This document shows, in pieces, positions 50,317 through 59,809 of a stretch of 64,000 nucleotides of DNA (position 1 is the stretch's first letter; every line of letters begins with the position of its first letter). Origin of the DNA: Phocoenobacter atlanticus (GTDB taxonomy: Bacteria; Pseudomonadota; Gammaproteobacteria; Enterobacterales; Pasteurellaceae); the NCBI RefSeq assembly GCF_030764225.1, contig NZ_JASAXH010000005.1. One strand, 5' to 3'. The position numbers and the translations under genes were made by a program. A model generated the notes under the pieces. It searched no databases and had not been told where the DNA came from. It was given only the letters and a program-made list of their open reading frames with translations.

Positions 50317-50610
50317 TTATAAACATACCTTTTTAATATTATGTCGTTTTCTATATTTTGGTGGTGAAATAGCAGGGAATTTTGCTCCTCGTACTTTTAA
50401 TAGCTCAATTATTTTCTCTAATTGTCGTTTTTCTTTACCCCATTTGCGTTTATATTGACTTTGTACTAAATGAGCAACACTTTGACCTGCTTTGCTATAT
50501 CCATTCGTTTCTACGCCTAAATCCTCTATCATCCAAATAGCAATGTCATAAGCACTAGAAATAATAGCATCGTATACGAGCGGAACATCACAATGGTTTT
50601 TGTAGTTCAT
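50317..50610 (-). CDS. hypothetical protein, possibly a fragment of an ankyrin-like protein
   Basis: From the ATG at 50610 the product is 97 residues (MNYKNHCDVPLVYDAIISSA onward, ending HNIKKVCL). Helical segments such as AIWMIEDLGVETNGYSKAGQSVAHLV recall ankyrin-type repeat helices, but only one unit is visible, so this may be the 3' remnant of a longer gene. An upstream in-frame ATG at 50673 exists, but the codons between encode the pckA terminator hairpin and are unlikely to be translated deliberately. Role unknown. Confidence 0.5.
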   Translation of the reverse strand: MNYKNHCDVPLVYDAIISSAYDIAIWMIEDLGVETNGYSKAGQSVAHLVQSQYKRKWGKEKRQLEKIIELLKVRGAKFPAISPPKYRKRHNIKKVCL

Positions 50611-50621
50611 ATCAAAACAAA

Positions 50622-50671
50622 GCGGTACGATCTTTTCAAAAATTTGTAAATTTTGAATATGATCGTACCGC
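50622..50671 (-). terminator. inverted USS-pair terminator of pckA
   Basis: GCGGTACGATC (50622-50632) pairs with GATCGTACCGC (50661-50671), an 11-bp perfect stem 28 bp after the pckA stop. On the minus strand it is followed by TTTGTTTTG. The loop contains AAATTTACAAATTT. Confidence 0.8.
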
Positions 50672-50698
50672 ATAATCAGTTTAGATTTAAACTTTTAT

Positions 50699-52306
50699 TT
50701 AAAGTTTTGGACCTGCAGCTTTTAATGCAACTGTTGCTTCGTTAGTTGCATATTTTTCGAAGTTCTTAACAAAGCGGTTTGCCAAATCTTCAGCTTTTTC
50801 TTGCCATTGTGCAACATCTGCATAAGTATCACGAGGATCCAAGATTGCAGGATCAACACCTGGCAATGCAGCTGGGATTGATAAATCAAAGATTGGTAAT
50901 TTGCTCATTTCTGCTTTATCAATTGAACTATCTAAGATTGCATCAATAATTCCACGAGTATCTTTGATTGAAATACGTTTACCCGTACCATTCCAACCTG
51001 TATTTACTAGGTATGCTTCTGCACCCGCTGCTTCCATACGTTTAACTAATACTTCTGCATATTGAGCTGGGTGTAATGACAAGAATGCCGCACCAAAACA
51101 CGCTGAGAATGTTGGTGTTGGTTCAGTAATACCACGCTCTGTACCTGCTAATTTAGCAGTAAATCCAGATAAGAAGTAGTATTTAGTTTGTTCAGGCGTT
51201 AATTTAGAAACAGGAGGTAATACACCAAATGCATCAGCGGTTAAGAAAATCACTTTTTTAGCGTGTCCTGCTTTAGATACAGGTTTAACAATGTTATCAA
51301 TGTGGTAAATTGGGTAAGAAACACGTGTATTTTCTGTTTTTGAGTTATCGTCAAAGTCGATAGAACTGTCTTCACGAACAACAACGTTTTCTAATAATGC
51401 ATCACGACGGATTGCACGATAGATATCTGGTTCATTTTCTTCAGAAAGATTAATTGTTTTCGCATAACAGCCACCTTCAAAGTTGAATACACCATCATCG
51501 TCCCAACCGTGTTCATCATCACCGATTAATTGACGTTTTGGATCAGTTGAAAGCGTTGTTTTACCTGTTCCTGATAAACCGAAGAATACTGCAACGTCGC
51601 CATCTTTACCTACGTTTGCAGAACAGTGCATTGCTGCAATGCCTTTTAATGGAAGGAAGTAGTTCATCATTGAGAACATACCTTTTTTCATTTCACCGCC
51701 GTACCAAGAACCACCGATTAATTGAATACCTTCTGTGATGTTAAATGCAACGAAGTTTTCAGAATTTAAACCTTGTTCTTTCCAGTTAGGGTTAGTACAT
51801 TTAGAACCATTCATTACAGTAAAGTCTGGTTTAAAGCCTTTTAATTCTTCTTCAGAAGGGCGAACAAACATATTTTTCACAAAGTGTGCTTGCCACGCAA
51901 CTTCAGTAACGATACGAACAGCTAAACGAGTATCTGGGTTTGCACCACAGAACGCGTCGATAACGAATAAACGTTTACCAGATAATTGTTTTGTTACTAA
52001 ACCTTTTAAGCTAGCCCAAGTTTCTTGAGTCATTGGTTTGTTATCATTTGGCGCAACTTCATTAGTCCACCAAAAAGTATCTTTTGTTGTATCATCTAAA
52101 ACAATGTATTTATCTTTTGGAGAACGGCCTGTAAAAATACCCGTATCAACAGCAACACAGCCAGTGTCTGTTAAAACACCACGTTCAAAACCTTCTAATT
52201 CAGGTTTCATTTCTTCTTCGAAAAGTTGCTCATAAGTTGGGTTATAAATCACTTCTGATACACCAGTGATTCCAACAAGTTCTAGTTCTTTGATAATATT
52301 TGACAT
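50699..52306 (-). CDS. pckA: phosphoenolpyruvate carboxykinase (ATP)
   Basis: Interconverts oxaloacetate and phosphoenolpyruvate; in Pasteurellaceae it often runs in the CO2-fixing direction toward succinate. 535 residues with RSPKDKYIV (about 60-68), IGGSWYGGEMKKGMFSMMNYFLP, P-loop GLSGTGKTTLS (about 245-255), DDEHGWDD for metal binding, and NTGWNGTG. Full length. The 182 bp between it and divergent ndk are AT-rich and must hold both promoters. CATAGATCATA at about 52410 is only a half-match to a CRP site. Confidence 0.98.
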   Translation of the reverse strand: MSNIIKELELVGITGVSEVIYNPTYEQLFEEEMKPELEGFERGVLTDTGCVAVDTGIFTGRSPKDKYIVLDDTTKDTFWWTNEVAPNDNKPMTQETWASLKGLVTKQLSGKRLFVIDAFCGANPDTRLAVRIVTEVAWQAHFVKNMFVRPSEEELKGFKPDFTVMNGSKCTNPNWKEQGLNSENFVAFNITEGIQLIGGSWYGGEMKKGMFSMMNYFLPLKGIAAMHCSANVGKDGDVAVFFGLSGTGKTTLSTDPKRQLIGDDEHGWDDDGVFNFEGGCYAKTINLSEENEPDIYRAIRRDALLENVVVREDSSIDFDDNSKTENTRVSYPIYHIDNIVKPVSKAGHAKKVIFLTADAFGVLPPVSKLTPEQTKYYFLSGFTAKLAGTERGITEPTPTFSACFGAAFLSLHPAQYAEVLVKRMEAAGAEAYLVNTGWNGTGKRISIKDTRGIIDAILDSSIDKAEMSKLPIFDLSIPAALPGVDPAILDPRDTYADVAQWQEKAEDLANRFVKNFEKYATNEATVALKAAGPKL

Positions 52307-52488
52307 AAAAGTCTCCCTATAGTTAATTAAATTATTTTGATGGCGTAATTATAAATAATTTTTTTAGAAAAAAATGTTATCTGCTTCAAACTTTTACAAA
52401 AATTTTGTCATAGATCATAAAAAATTTGATTATTTTTTTACAATATTGGTTAATATATAAAGCAAGTCAATTAACAGAGGAAACTTTT

Positions 52489-52905
52489 ATGCAAAAAACA
52501 CTTTCTATTCTTAAACCAGATGTGACAGAACGCCATTTAATTGGTGAAATTTTAGCTTACTTAGAGAAAAATAGTTTCACTATTTGCTGTTTGAAAAAAA
52601 TTCAACTTACAAAAGAACAAGCCGAAGGTTTTTATGCGGAGCATCGAGGGAGACCTTATTTTGAAAAATTGGTCAATTATATGATTTCTGCACCAGTGGT
52701 GGTGGCTGTACTTTCAGGAGAGAATGTAATTTGTAAATATCGTGAACTGATGGGGGCAACCGATCCAGCTGGAGCAGCAGAAGGTACAATTCGCAAATTA
52801 TATGCTTTAGATAAAACACAAAACTCTGTACATGGTTCGGACTCTGAAGAGGCTGCGATACAAGAAATTGCCTATTTCTTTAGTGATGATGAAATTATTG
52901 ATTAA
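52489..52905 (+). CDS. ndk: nucleoside diphosphate kinase
   Basis: A 138-residue enzyme transferring the gamma phosphate between nucleoside triphosphates and diphosphates via phospho-His. MQKTLSILKPDVTERHLIGEI, YAEHRGRPYFEKLVNYM, MGATDPAGAAEGTIRKLYA and the catalytic NSVHGSDSEEAA (His about 115) are present. GAGGAAAC before the ATG at 52489 decides the start; the frame extends 21 codons upstream without support. Convergent with the OppA-like gene, 7 bp apart. Confidence 0.97.
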   Translation: MQKTLSILKPDVTERHLIGEILAYLEKNSFTICCLKKIQLTKEQAEGFYAEHRGRPYFEKLVNYMISAPVVVAVLSGENVICKYRELMGATDPAGAAEGTIRKLYALDKTQNSVHGSDSEEAAIQEIAYFFSDDEIID

Positions 52906-52912
52906 TTGGAGG

Positions 52913-54475
52913 TTATTTCTCTTTTGAAGCTCGATATAAATCTTTACTATAAATAACTTCGCTTGCATTCTCTTTGTCAATACCTTTGATACTATTGTTA
53001 AGAGAGATTGTTCGTTGGTATTGAAAAAGAGGCAGAATAACGACATCTTCTTCCAACAATTGCATTATTTGGTGGATAAGAACTTGTCGTTCATTTTTGC
53101 TTTGTTGGGTATGTTCTAATTGTTCGAGTAATTGATCGACTTTTTCATTTTTATAGCTTATTTTATTTTCAGGACTCTTTGAATGAAACTGGACTAAAAA
53201 TTGAGCAGGATCAACGTAGTCGGTACACCAACCAGATCGGATCATTTGAAATTGTTTTTGTTCTCTTGTTTTTAATAAATCCTGCCATTCAACCGTTTGA
53301 GGGCTAACTTTAAAAAGATCTGAACGACTAAGAGATCTAATGATACTGCTTGCTATATCTTGATGAATACCTTGTTTATCATAGGTTAGAGTAAGGTGAA
53401 TTGGATTTTGGGAGGTAATTCCTTCATTGTGTAGAAGTTGCTCAACAACAATAGGTTGCCATTGAGTTTGACTTTCTATATTCATACTACTCGGTAAGAT
53501 AGAGGCATTTGGAATACCAAAATTTGAGACTGTATCATTTACAGAAATCATACCTTTAATGGCTTTTCTGATATTTTTATTTTGGATAATTGGGTCAGCA
53601 AAATTAAACTCATAAAAATAGGTACAAAGTTTTGGTAGCTTGAAAGCATATTGGGTATTTGTTTGTGTTGGATTTTCGATAATATCAAAATCGCTCACTG
53701 TTTTAATCTCATTTTGTAAAACATAGATCACATTTTGAAATTTGACTGTGGGATCGGTGGCTTTTAATGTTAATTTATTACCATTAATATGTTCAATTTG
53801 ATATTGACCATTACTTATAAAAGAGAGATCTAAGAGAGGACTTTTTCCTTGATAAGTTGGCAACAATGCGGAGTGAGTGAGCATTAAAGGAAGTTGAAAA
53901 TTAGTACGATTGAGCTCTATTTTTAACGTTTTCTCATTAATTGCCATTACACCTAATTCAGTTGCAAATTTTTTACCAGAAGTGACCGCTTGAGCATTTT
54001 TTATTCCCATATAAATTAAATAATCAGCAAGAGGAGAGTTATTCTGATTGGATGCTAAACGTTGCCAACTAGCCACAAAATCTTGAGCGGTTACTGGTGC
54101 TTTATTTGACCATCTTGCCTCATTTTTTAGATGGAAAATCCACGTTTTTCCATCTTCAGTTTGCCCGTCTTCTGCAACGCCATTGATAACATCCCCTTTT
54201 TTATTAAAAATCATCAAGCCAGTGAGTAAGTCTCTTAATGGGGCAGTATCTTTTGCTGAGGTAGTAAAAATAGGATCAACATAAAATTGTTTAGCATATA
54301 TTACACGGGTAAGAGTATCCATTGAACGATTATTTTGTTTTGTTGTACTAAAATTACTTTGATCGCAAGCAACAAGTAACAGAGCCACTATTAAGCAGCC
54401 CCAATACTTTGTCGTTTTAAATAAATAATGTATTGATATTTTTTTAATAAAATATTTCATTTTAAATTTAAACAT
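52913..54475 (-). CDS. OppA-family peptide-binding lipoprotein
   Basis: A 520-residue extracytoplasmic solute-binding protein of ABC peptide importers (SBP family 5). The lipobox LVAC places the lipidated Cys at residue 37. Family features: TLTRVIYAKQFYVDPIFTTSAKD, LLTGLMIFNKKG, KTWIFHLKNEARWSNKAPVTAQDFVASWQRL (the diagnostic family signature) and SGWCTDYVDPAQFLVQFHS. No permease or ATPase genes are adjacent, so it is an orphan receptor here. Its start overlaps the marC-family stop by 8 bp; a start at residue 6 is also possible. Confidence 0.88.
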   Translation of the reverse strand: MFKFKMKYFIKKISIHYLFKTTKYWGCLIVALLLVACDQSNFSTTKQNNRSMDTLTRVIYAKQFYVDPIFTTSAKDTAPLRDLLTGLMIFNKKGDVINGVAEDGQTEDGKTWIFHLKNEARWSNKAPVTAQDFVASWQRLASNQNNSPLADYLIYMGIKNAQAVTSGKKFATELGVMAINEKTLKIELNRTNFQLPLMLTHSALLPTYQGKSPLLDLSFISNGQYQIEHINGNKLTLKATDPTVKFQNVIYVLQNEIKTVSDFDIIENPTQTNTQYAFKLPKLCTYFYEFNFADPIIQNKNIRKAIKGMISVNDTVSNFGIPNASILPSSMNIESQTQWQPIVVEQLLHNEGITSQNPIHLTLTYDKQGIHQDIASSIIRSLSRSDLFKVSPQTVEWQDLLKTREQKQFQMIRSGWCTDYVDPAQFLVQFHSKSPENKISYKNEKVDQLLEQLEHTQQSKNERQVLIHQIMQLLEEDVVILPLFQYQRTISLNNSIKGIDKENASEVIYSKDLYRASKEK

Positions 54476-55118
54476 TAACTAGAGAGGGAAAAATATTTCC
54501 TAATCCATTTACAATAAATTCAATACCAAGAGACATCAAAATTAGTCCCATAATACGAGTGATAACATTAGTGCCTGTTTTTCCTAATTTCTTTACAACA
54601 GGGGCAGAAAAACGCAAGGAGATATAGCAAATTATCGCAAAGGCTATAATGGCGAGACTAAAGCCAATATAATCAGTCCATTGATGGTGATTACTTCCCC
54701 AAACGATGGTTGAACCGATTGCTCCAGGACCTGCCATCATTGGCATTGCTAGAGGAACAACACCAATATTGTCATATTCAGAGACATCAGTATTTCTTTC
54801 TTCTTTATTTTGTTTGTGTTCACCCAGTTTTCCGTTGATCATTGTGATCGCAATTGTTGTAATTAAAAAACCACCTGCAACACGAAAAGAATCCAGAGAA
54901 ATACTAAAAGCATCAAGAATTAGCTTTCCAAAAAAGAGAGAAACAAGCAGAATCATACATACAGAAATAGAGGTAACAAAAGTTGTGTGGTTACGCTCTG
55001 CTTCATATTGATGTTCTGTCATACTATAAAAAATAGGTAGAAAACCGACAGGGTTAACTACTGCAAATAATCCGATAAAAAATTGCAAATAAATTGAAAA
55101 GTGAAAAACTATTTCCAT
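54468..55118 (-). CDS. MarC family integral membrane protein (YhgN-like)
   Basis: A 216-residue membrane protein with six hydrophobic segments. The UPF0056/MarC signatures are FAVVNPVGFLPIFYSMT (about residues 18-34), GGFLITTIAITMINGKLGE and IGVVPLAMPMMAGPGAIGSTIV. The function of MarC proteins is not established; an early link to antibiotic resistance has not been upheld. Co-directional and overlapping with the OppA-like gene. Confidence 0.92.
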   Translation of the reverse strand: MEIVFHFSIYLQFFIGLFAVVNPVGFLPIFYSMTEHQYEAERNHTTFVTSISVCMILLVSLFFGKLILDAFSISLDSFRVAGGFLITTIAITMINGKLGEHKQNKEERNTDVSEYDNIGVVPLAMPMMAGPGAIGSTIVWGSNHHQWTDYIGFSLAIIAFAIICYISLRFSAPVVKKLGKTGTNVITRIMGLILMSLGIEFIVNGLGNIFPSLVNV

Positions 55119-55195
55119 AAGGTAAATTTTAAAATTTAATAATATTTCGGCATTATATATGCTATTTGATAACTATGAAATCAATAAATACAATT

Positions 55196-56572
55196 TTAAA
55201 TATTATCTAGTATTTCTAATGCGTCAGTAAGTTTTTTAACCGTGAATACGTCCATTCCTTGTATCTTTTTCTTCGGAGCATTATTGTAAGGAATAATGGC
55301 TCGTTTAAAACCGTGTTTAGCGGCTTCACTGATACGCTCTTGACCGCTGGGGACAGGACGAATTTCTCCTCCTAATCCAACTTCACCAAAAATAACAAGG
55401 TCTTGTGGTAAAGGGCGATTTCTAAAACTTGAAATTAAAGCGAGTAATAAGGCTAAATCAGCACTAGTTTCAGTGACTTTTACTCCTCCCACTACATTAA
55501 CAAAAACATCTTGATCAGACATTTGTAAACCACCGTGGCGATGAAGTACTGCTAATAAAAGAGATAAGCGATTATGTTCTAACCCAACCGCTACTCGTCT
55601 TGGATTGGCTAACATTGAGTGATCAACAAGTGCTTGAATTTCTACAAGAAGAGGTCGAGTTCCTTCCCAAAGAACCATTACCGAACTGCCCGCTGTTTGT
55701 TCTTCACTACGACTTAAAAAAATAGCAGAGGGATTTTTGACTTCTTTTAGCCCCTGTTCTGTCATTCCAAAAACACCAAGCTCATTGACTGCACCAAAGC
55801 GATTTTTATGACTACGCAGTGTTCTATAGCGAGAGTCAGCTTCGCCCTCAAGTAATATGGAGCAATCAATACAGTGTTCTAATACTTTAGGACCAGCTAA
55901 AGAACCATCTTTGGTCACGTGTCCAACCATAATAATAGCCACTTGGTGCATTTTGGCATAACGGGTTAAAAACGAAGCACATTCACGTACTTGAGATACA
56001 CTGCCGGGTGAAGAGGAAATATCAGCAAGGTGCATAACCTGAATGGAATCAATCACCATCACTTTAGGTTTTTGTTGATCGGCAAGATTACAAATTTGTT
56101 CTACTGAGGTTTCAGAAAGCATTTTTAAGTTGTTGGTAGGTAAATTTAAGCGTTTTGCTCGCATTGCAACTTGTTGTAATGACTCTTCCCCAGTAACATA
56201 TAGTGTAGGTAATTTATCTGCTAAGCCACACATTACTTGTAATAATAGTGTACTTTTTCCTGCTCCCGGATGTCCTCCAATTAAAATAGCACTACCAGGT
56301 ACAATCCCTCCACCTAGCACACGATCTAATTCTTTAAATCCACTACTTAAACGAGGTAATTCTTCTAGGCTAATTTCTGAAAGAGTTTGAATTTTACCTG
56401 TGGTTTCACCTGCATAGCCACGAAGTCGATCATTTTTAGTCTCTTTCGTAGAAACTAAACGTACTTCACTAATTGTATTCCAAGCCAAGCAGGCTTTACA
56501 TTGACCTAACCAGCGAGAGTAGTCAGCACCACAATCATTACATACATAAGCTGTTTTAGGGGCTTTTGCCAT
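55196..56572 (-). CDS. radA: DNA repair protein RadA (Sms)
   Basis: A 458-residue branch-migration ATPase. N-terminal C4 zinc finger CNDCGADYSRWLGQCKAC (about residues 11-28), RecA-like core with Walker A GGHPGAGKST (about 97-106), the RadA-specific KNRFG (about 255), and a C-terminal Lon-protease-like domain with GGVKVTETSADLALLLALISS. RadA helps process recombination intermediates and supports natural transformation in several species. It lies divergently beside the competence pilus operon. Confidence 0.97.
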   Translation of the reverse strand: MAKAPKTAYVCNDCGADYSRWLGQCKACLAWNTISEVRLVSTKETKNDRLRGYAGETTGKIQTLSEISLEELPRLSSGFKELDRVLGGGIVPGSAILIGGHPGAGKSTLLLQVMCGLADKLPTLYVTGEESLQQVAMRAKRLNLPTNNLKMLSETSVEQICNLADQQKPKVMVIDSIQVMHLADISSSPGSVSQVRECASFLTRYAKMHQVAIIMVGHVTKDGSLAGPKVLEHCIDCSILLEGEADSRYRTLRSHKNRFGAVNELGVFGMTEQGLKEVKNPSAIFLSRSEEQTAGSSVMVLWEGTRPLLVEIQALVDHSMLANPRRVAVGLEHNRLSLLLAVLHRHGGLQMSDQDVFVNVVGGVKVTETSADLALLLALISSFRNRPLPQDLVIFGEVGLGGEIRPVPSGQERISEAAKHGFKRAIIPYNNAPKKKIQGMDVFTVKKLTDALEILDNI

Positions 56573-56645
56573 TCGATACCTCTATTTTTAGAATTTTCGA
56601 ACATTTTATCAAAACACTGTTTAAATAGACAGTATTTAATAATGA

Positions 56646-56667
56646 TTTTTGCGATCGAGATCGAGAA
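56646..56667 (+). promoter_or_regulatory. CRP-S (Sxy-dependent competence) site upstream of pilA
   Basis: TTTTTGCGATCGAGATCGAG, then AA, matches the Pasteurellaceae CRP-S pattern, in which the canonical TGTGA half-site is replaced by TGCGA (TTTTTGCGATC...GATCGNAAA). It is about 84 bp before the pilA start, an appropriate distance for class I activation by CRP with Sxy/TfoX. The right half has GATCGAG rather than GATCGCA. Confidence 0.8.
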
Positions 56668-56750
56668 AATTAGGTTAAGTGTTCGATCTTTATTATAGAA
56701 ACCTAGAGTATCTATCTGGAATTTATCACACTTAAAACTTAAGGAAATCT

Positions 56751-57209
56751 ATGACAAAAAGTACATTACAAAAAAATTACTTCAAACTTTCACAAGCTTT
56801 TACGTTAATTGAATTAATGATCGTGATAGCCATTATTGCTATTTTAGCAACTATTGCTATCCCTTCTTATACCAGTTATACCCAAAAAGCGGCACTATCA
56901 GAGTTATTAAGTGCTTCTGCACCTTATAAATCAGATGTAGAAATCTGCATTTATAATGAAGGTACTTTAACTAACTGTAATGGTGGTTCAAACGGTATTC
57001 AAGCCAATAAAACCAGCACAACAATGAAATATCTTAAGTCTATTTCAGCTGCCACGGGTGTGATTTCTGTGCAAGGTAAAGGTTCATTAGAGGGTTATGG
57101 CTATACGCTAACCCCAACTTATTCAAATAATACTATTACTTGGGCAACAAGTTGTACGGGTAAAGATAGTGATATTAGTATTTTCCCTGCAGGCTTTTGT
57201 TCAAATTAA
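56751..57209 (+). CDS. pilA: type IV pilin PilA (competence)
   Basis: A 152-residue type IVa prepilin. The leader ends LSQA and the mature protein begins FTLIELMIVIAIIAILATIAIPSY, with Glu at mature position 5. Ala rather than Gly precedes the cleavage site, as in some Pasteurellaceae pilins. The C-terminal domain has a cysteine pair (TSCTGK... GFCSN) that should close the D-region loop. AAGGAAATCT precedes the ATG. First gene of pilABCD, needed for DNA uptake and possibly adhesion or twitching. Confidence 0.95.
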   Translation: MTKSTLQKNYFKLSQAFTLIELMIVIAIIAILATIAIPSYTSYTQKAALSELLSASAPYKSDVEICIYNEGTLTNCNGGSNGIQANKTSTTMKYLKSISAATGVISVQGKGSLEGYGYTLTPTYSNNTITWATSCTGKDSDISIFPAGFCSN

Positions 57210-57234
57210 TGATGCTTTATCAGAGGAATAAATA

Positions 57235-58632
57235 ATGCAATATAATGTTTATGATTTGAACAATGAAAAAGTATGGACTATTTCTGAACAAAGGTGGCAG
57301 AAGAATTGCAATGATAGTCAGCTTTTATTACGTTATCTTGTGTTACCACTAAAAGAAGATGAACATACATTATGGTTGGCACTGGATGATGAAAACAATC
57401 TCAATGCTTGTGAAATATTTTCATTTTTAACTCATAAACATATTGAACCAATATTAATTTCCTCTGATGAATTAAAATATTTTTTAAATGAACTCTCTCC
57501 AAATAGGATGAATGATCAAATTAATGAACCACAAATTGCACTTTATAATCAAAAAAACAGTGATGAAATTATTGATTATCAAGATCCTATTATCCAGCTA
57601 TTAGATAATATTTTTAAATACAGTTTACAAAAAGAGGTATCTGATATTCATATTGAACCTCAAAAAGATCTTTTGGTTATTCGTTTAAGAATAGATGGCG
57701 TTCTACAGCGTTATCAAACTATTTCTCAAAATATGGCATCTAGAATTATTTCCAGAATTAAATTATTAGCAAAATTAGACATTAGTGAAACTCGCTTGCC
57801 TCAAGATGGGCAATTTTATTTCCAAACACAATTAAATGAGCGATTAGATTTTAGGGTTTCAACGTTACCCACTTATTATGGTGAAAAATTAGTTTTACGT
57901 TTACAAAAAAATAATCCAACAAATTTAGATTTTGTTACCTTAGGGTTTACCCAATCTCAAAGGAAAATTTTAACTAATGCTTTAAATAAACCACAAGGAT
58001 TAATTTTAGTTACAGGTCCAACAGGAAGTGGGAAAAGTATTACTCTTTATAGTGCATTAAATTATCTTAATCAAACCGATAAACATATTTTAACTGCTGA
58101 AGATCCCATTGAAATTGTGATTGAGGGTATTATCCAAACTCAAGTAAACAGAAGTATTGGGATTGATTTTAGTCAATTGTTACGTACATTTTTACGTCAA
58201 GATCCTGATATCATTATGCTTGGTGAAATTCGAGATCAAGAAAGTGCAGAAATCGCATTAAGAGCAGCTCAAACTGGACATCTAGTACTTTCGACATTAC
58301 ATACCAATGATGCGCCCTCTGCAATAGAGCGTTTATTACAACTGGGTATTAAAGAGTATGAGATTAAGCATTCACTACAATTAGTGATTGCACAACGCTT
58401 AATTAGAAAATTATGTTCTAATTGTAATGGTACAGGGTGTGAAAATTGTTTTGAAGGCTATAAAGGCAGAATTGGGGTGTTTCAATGTTTATCAAAAAAT
58501 GCAAAAACCTTTGATAAAGAGACCGCTTATTTAGATTTTAAAACTTTATATGACAGTGCAAAACAGAAAGTGGCACAAAATCAAACAAATCTAACCGAAG
58601 TAATGAGGGTGATCGGTAATGAAAGTATATGA
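57235..58632 (+). CDS. pilB: type IV pilus assembly ATPase PilB
   Basis: A 465-residue GspE/PulE-family ATPase that powers pilus extension. A divergent N-terminal domain is followed by SDIHIEPQKDLLVIRLRIDGVLQ, the Walker A GPTGSGKS (about residues 260-267), the Asp box and Walker B DPDIIMLGEIRDQESAEIALRAAQTGH, and a C-terminal tetracysteine zinc motif CSNCNGTGCENC. The end overlaps pilC by 14 bp. Confidence 0.96.
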   Translation: MQYNVYDLNNEKVWTISEQRWQKNCNDSQLLLRYLVLPLKEDEHTLWLALDDENNLNACEIFSFLTHKHIEPILISSDELKYFLNELSPNRMNDQINEPQIALYNQKNSDEIIDYQDPIIQLLDNIFKYSLQKEVSDIHIEPQKDLLVIRLRIDGVLQRYQTISQNMASRIISRIKLLAKLDISETRLPQDGQFYFQTQLNERLDFRVSTLPTYYGEKLVLRLQKNNPTNLDFVTLGFTQSQRKILTNALNKPQGLILVTGPTGSGKSITLYSALNYLNQTDKHILTAEDPIEIVIEGIIQTQVNRSIGIDFSQLLRTFLRQDPDIIMLGEIRDQESAEIALRAAQTGHLVLSTLHTNDAPSAIERLLQLGIKEYEIKHSLQLVIAQRLIRKLCSNCNGTGCENCFEGYKGRIGVFQCLSKNAKTFDKETAYLDFKTLYDSAKQKVAQNQTNLTEVMRVIGNESI

Positions 58633-59809
58633 ATTTAAATATAAAGCCATTAATCGTTTCTCCCAACGTCAAAAAGGGATATTGTTAGGGACTAATCATC
58701 AGGAAGTAGAAAATAAGCTTTTGCAGAAAGGCTATAAAGATATAAAAATAAAACGAAACTTTGTTATTGCAACACAGCCAAAGAGTGAACAAATTACGCA
58801 ATTTATTAGCCAGTTATCATTATTACTCAATGCTAAAATAACCTTAAAACAAGCGTTAAATATTGTTTTAGAAACAACTACTAATATTAAATTTTATCAA
58901 TGGTTAACACAAGTTATTCAATTGCTTGAAACAGGGCATTCATTTTCTAATTCATTGGAAATTTTAGGGAAATATTTTAAACCTCAAGAAATACAGTTAA
59001 TTAAAATTGCAGAACAAAGCGGTCAGTTATCAACCATTTTTTACAATATTGCTAAAACGAAAGAAAAGTCCGAAAAATTGGCTAAAAAAGTAAAAAAGAT
59101 TATATTTTACCCAGTTGTGGTGCTGATTATTTCTATTGTTCTTTCTATATTACTGCTTGTTTTTATTGTGCCTCAATTTGCAGAACTCTATCAAGCTAAA
59201 GATAAAACCCTTCCATTTATTACTCAGTTATTATTCGATAGTTCTCATTTTTTACAGCAAGATAAAAATAGGATTATCAGTATGAGTTTGTTAACCTTTA
59301 TCATTATTTTTATTTTAAAGAAAAAAACAACAATCATCGCTAAATTAAAATCCAAGATATTATCTGTTACTCCTATTTTTAAAAATATAATAAGTGATAA
59401 TAGAATTATTTTCTTTTGTCAAAATATTGCATTAATGCAGAAATCTGGTGTACCACTTAATGTTGCACTCTCTTCTTTTATTTCATCCAAAGATAATGAT
59501 TTTATTTTACAGCAAGAAATCGTCAAAATAATTGAAAGTTTAAATCAAGGATTTTCTTTCTCTCACTCTTTAAATTCCGCGTTATTTGGCGATGAAGTTA
59601 TTCAAATGGTGAGTATAGGAGAGCAGAGCGGTCAGTTATCTCAAATGTTAGAGCATATTACAGAAATCACGCAACAGCGATTAGATCATAAAATAGATAT
59701 ACTTTCACAAATGTTAGAACCTACATTAATGTTAGTGATTGGTTCTATTATAGGTACCATTATTATGGGACTTTATCTTCCTATTTTTGATATGGGAGCC
59801 TTAGTCTAA
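58619..59809 (+). CDS. pilC: type IV pilus inner-membrane platform protein PilC
   Basis: A 396-residue GspF/PilC-type protein with two homologous halves. Cytoplasmic helical domains contain FISQLSLLLNAKITLKQAL and QNIALMQKSGVPLNVAL, each with QxSGQL-type loops (IAEQSGQLSTIF and IGEQSGQLSQML). The three membrane segments are near residues 165-190, 215-240 and 368-390. It sits between pilB and pilD, overlapping pilB by 14 bp and pilD by one base. Confidence 0.95.
   Translation: MKVYEFKYKAINRFSQRQKGILLGTNHQEVENKLLQKGYKDIKIKRNFVIATQPKSEQITQFISQLSLLLNAKITLKQALNIVLETTTNIKFYQWLTQVIQLLETGHSFSNSLEILGKYFKPQEIQLIKIAEQSGQLSTIFYNIAKTKEKSEKLAKKVKKIIFYPVVVLIISIVLSILLLVFIVPQFAELYQAKDKTLPFITQLLFDSSHFLQQDKNRIISMSLLTFIIIFILKKKTTIIAKLKSKILSVTPIFKNIISDNRIIFFCQNIALMQKSGVPLNVALSSFISSKDNDFILQQEIVKIIESLNQGFSFSHSLNSALFGDEVIQMVSIGEQSGQLSQMLEHITEITQQRLDHKIDILSQMLEPTLMLVIGSIIGTIIMGLYLPIFDMGALV

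Noticed and set aside
50611..50673. N-terminal extension of the 118-codon frame at 50317-50673
   Set aside because: These codons form the inverted USS terminator of pckA; the downstream ATG at 50610 is a more reasonable start.
52395..52425. Possible CRP site between pckA and ndk
   Set aside because: Only the half TAGATCA fits; the other half lacks TGTGA at the right spacing.
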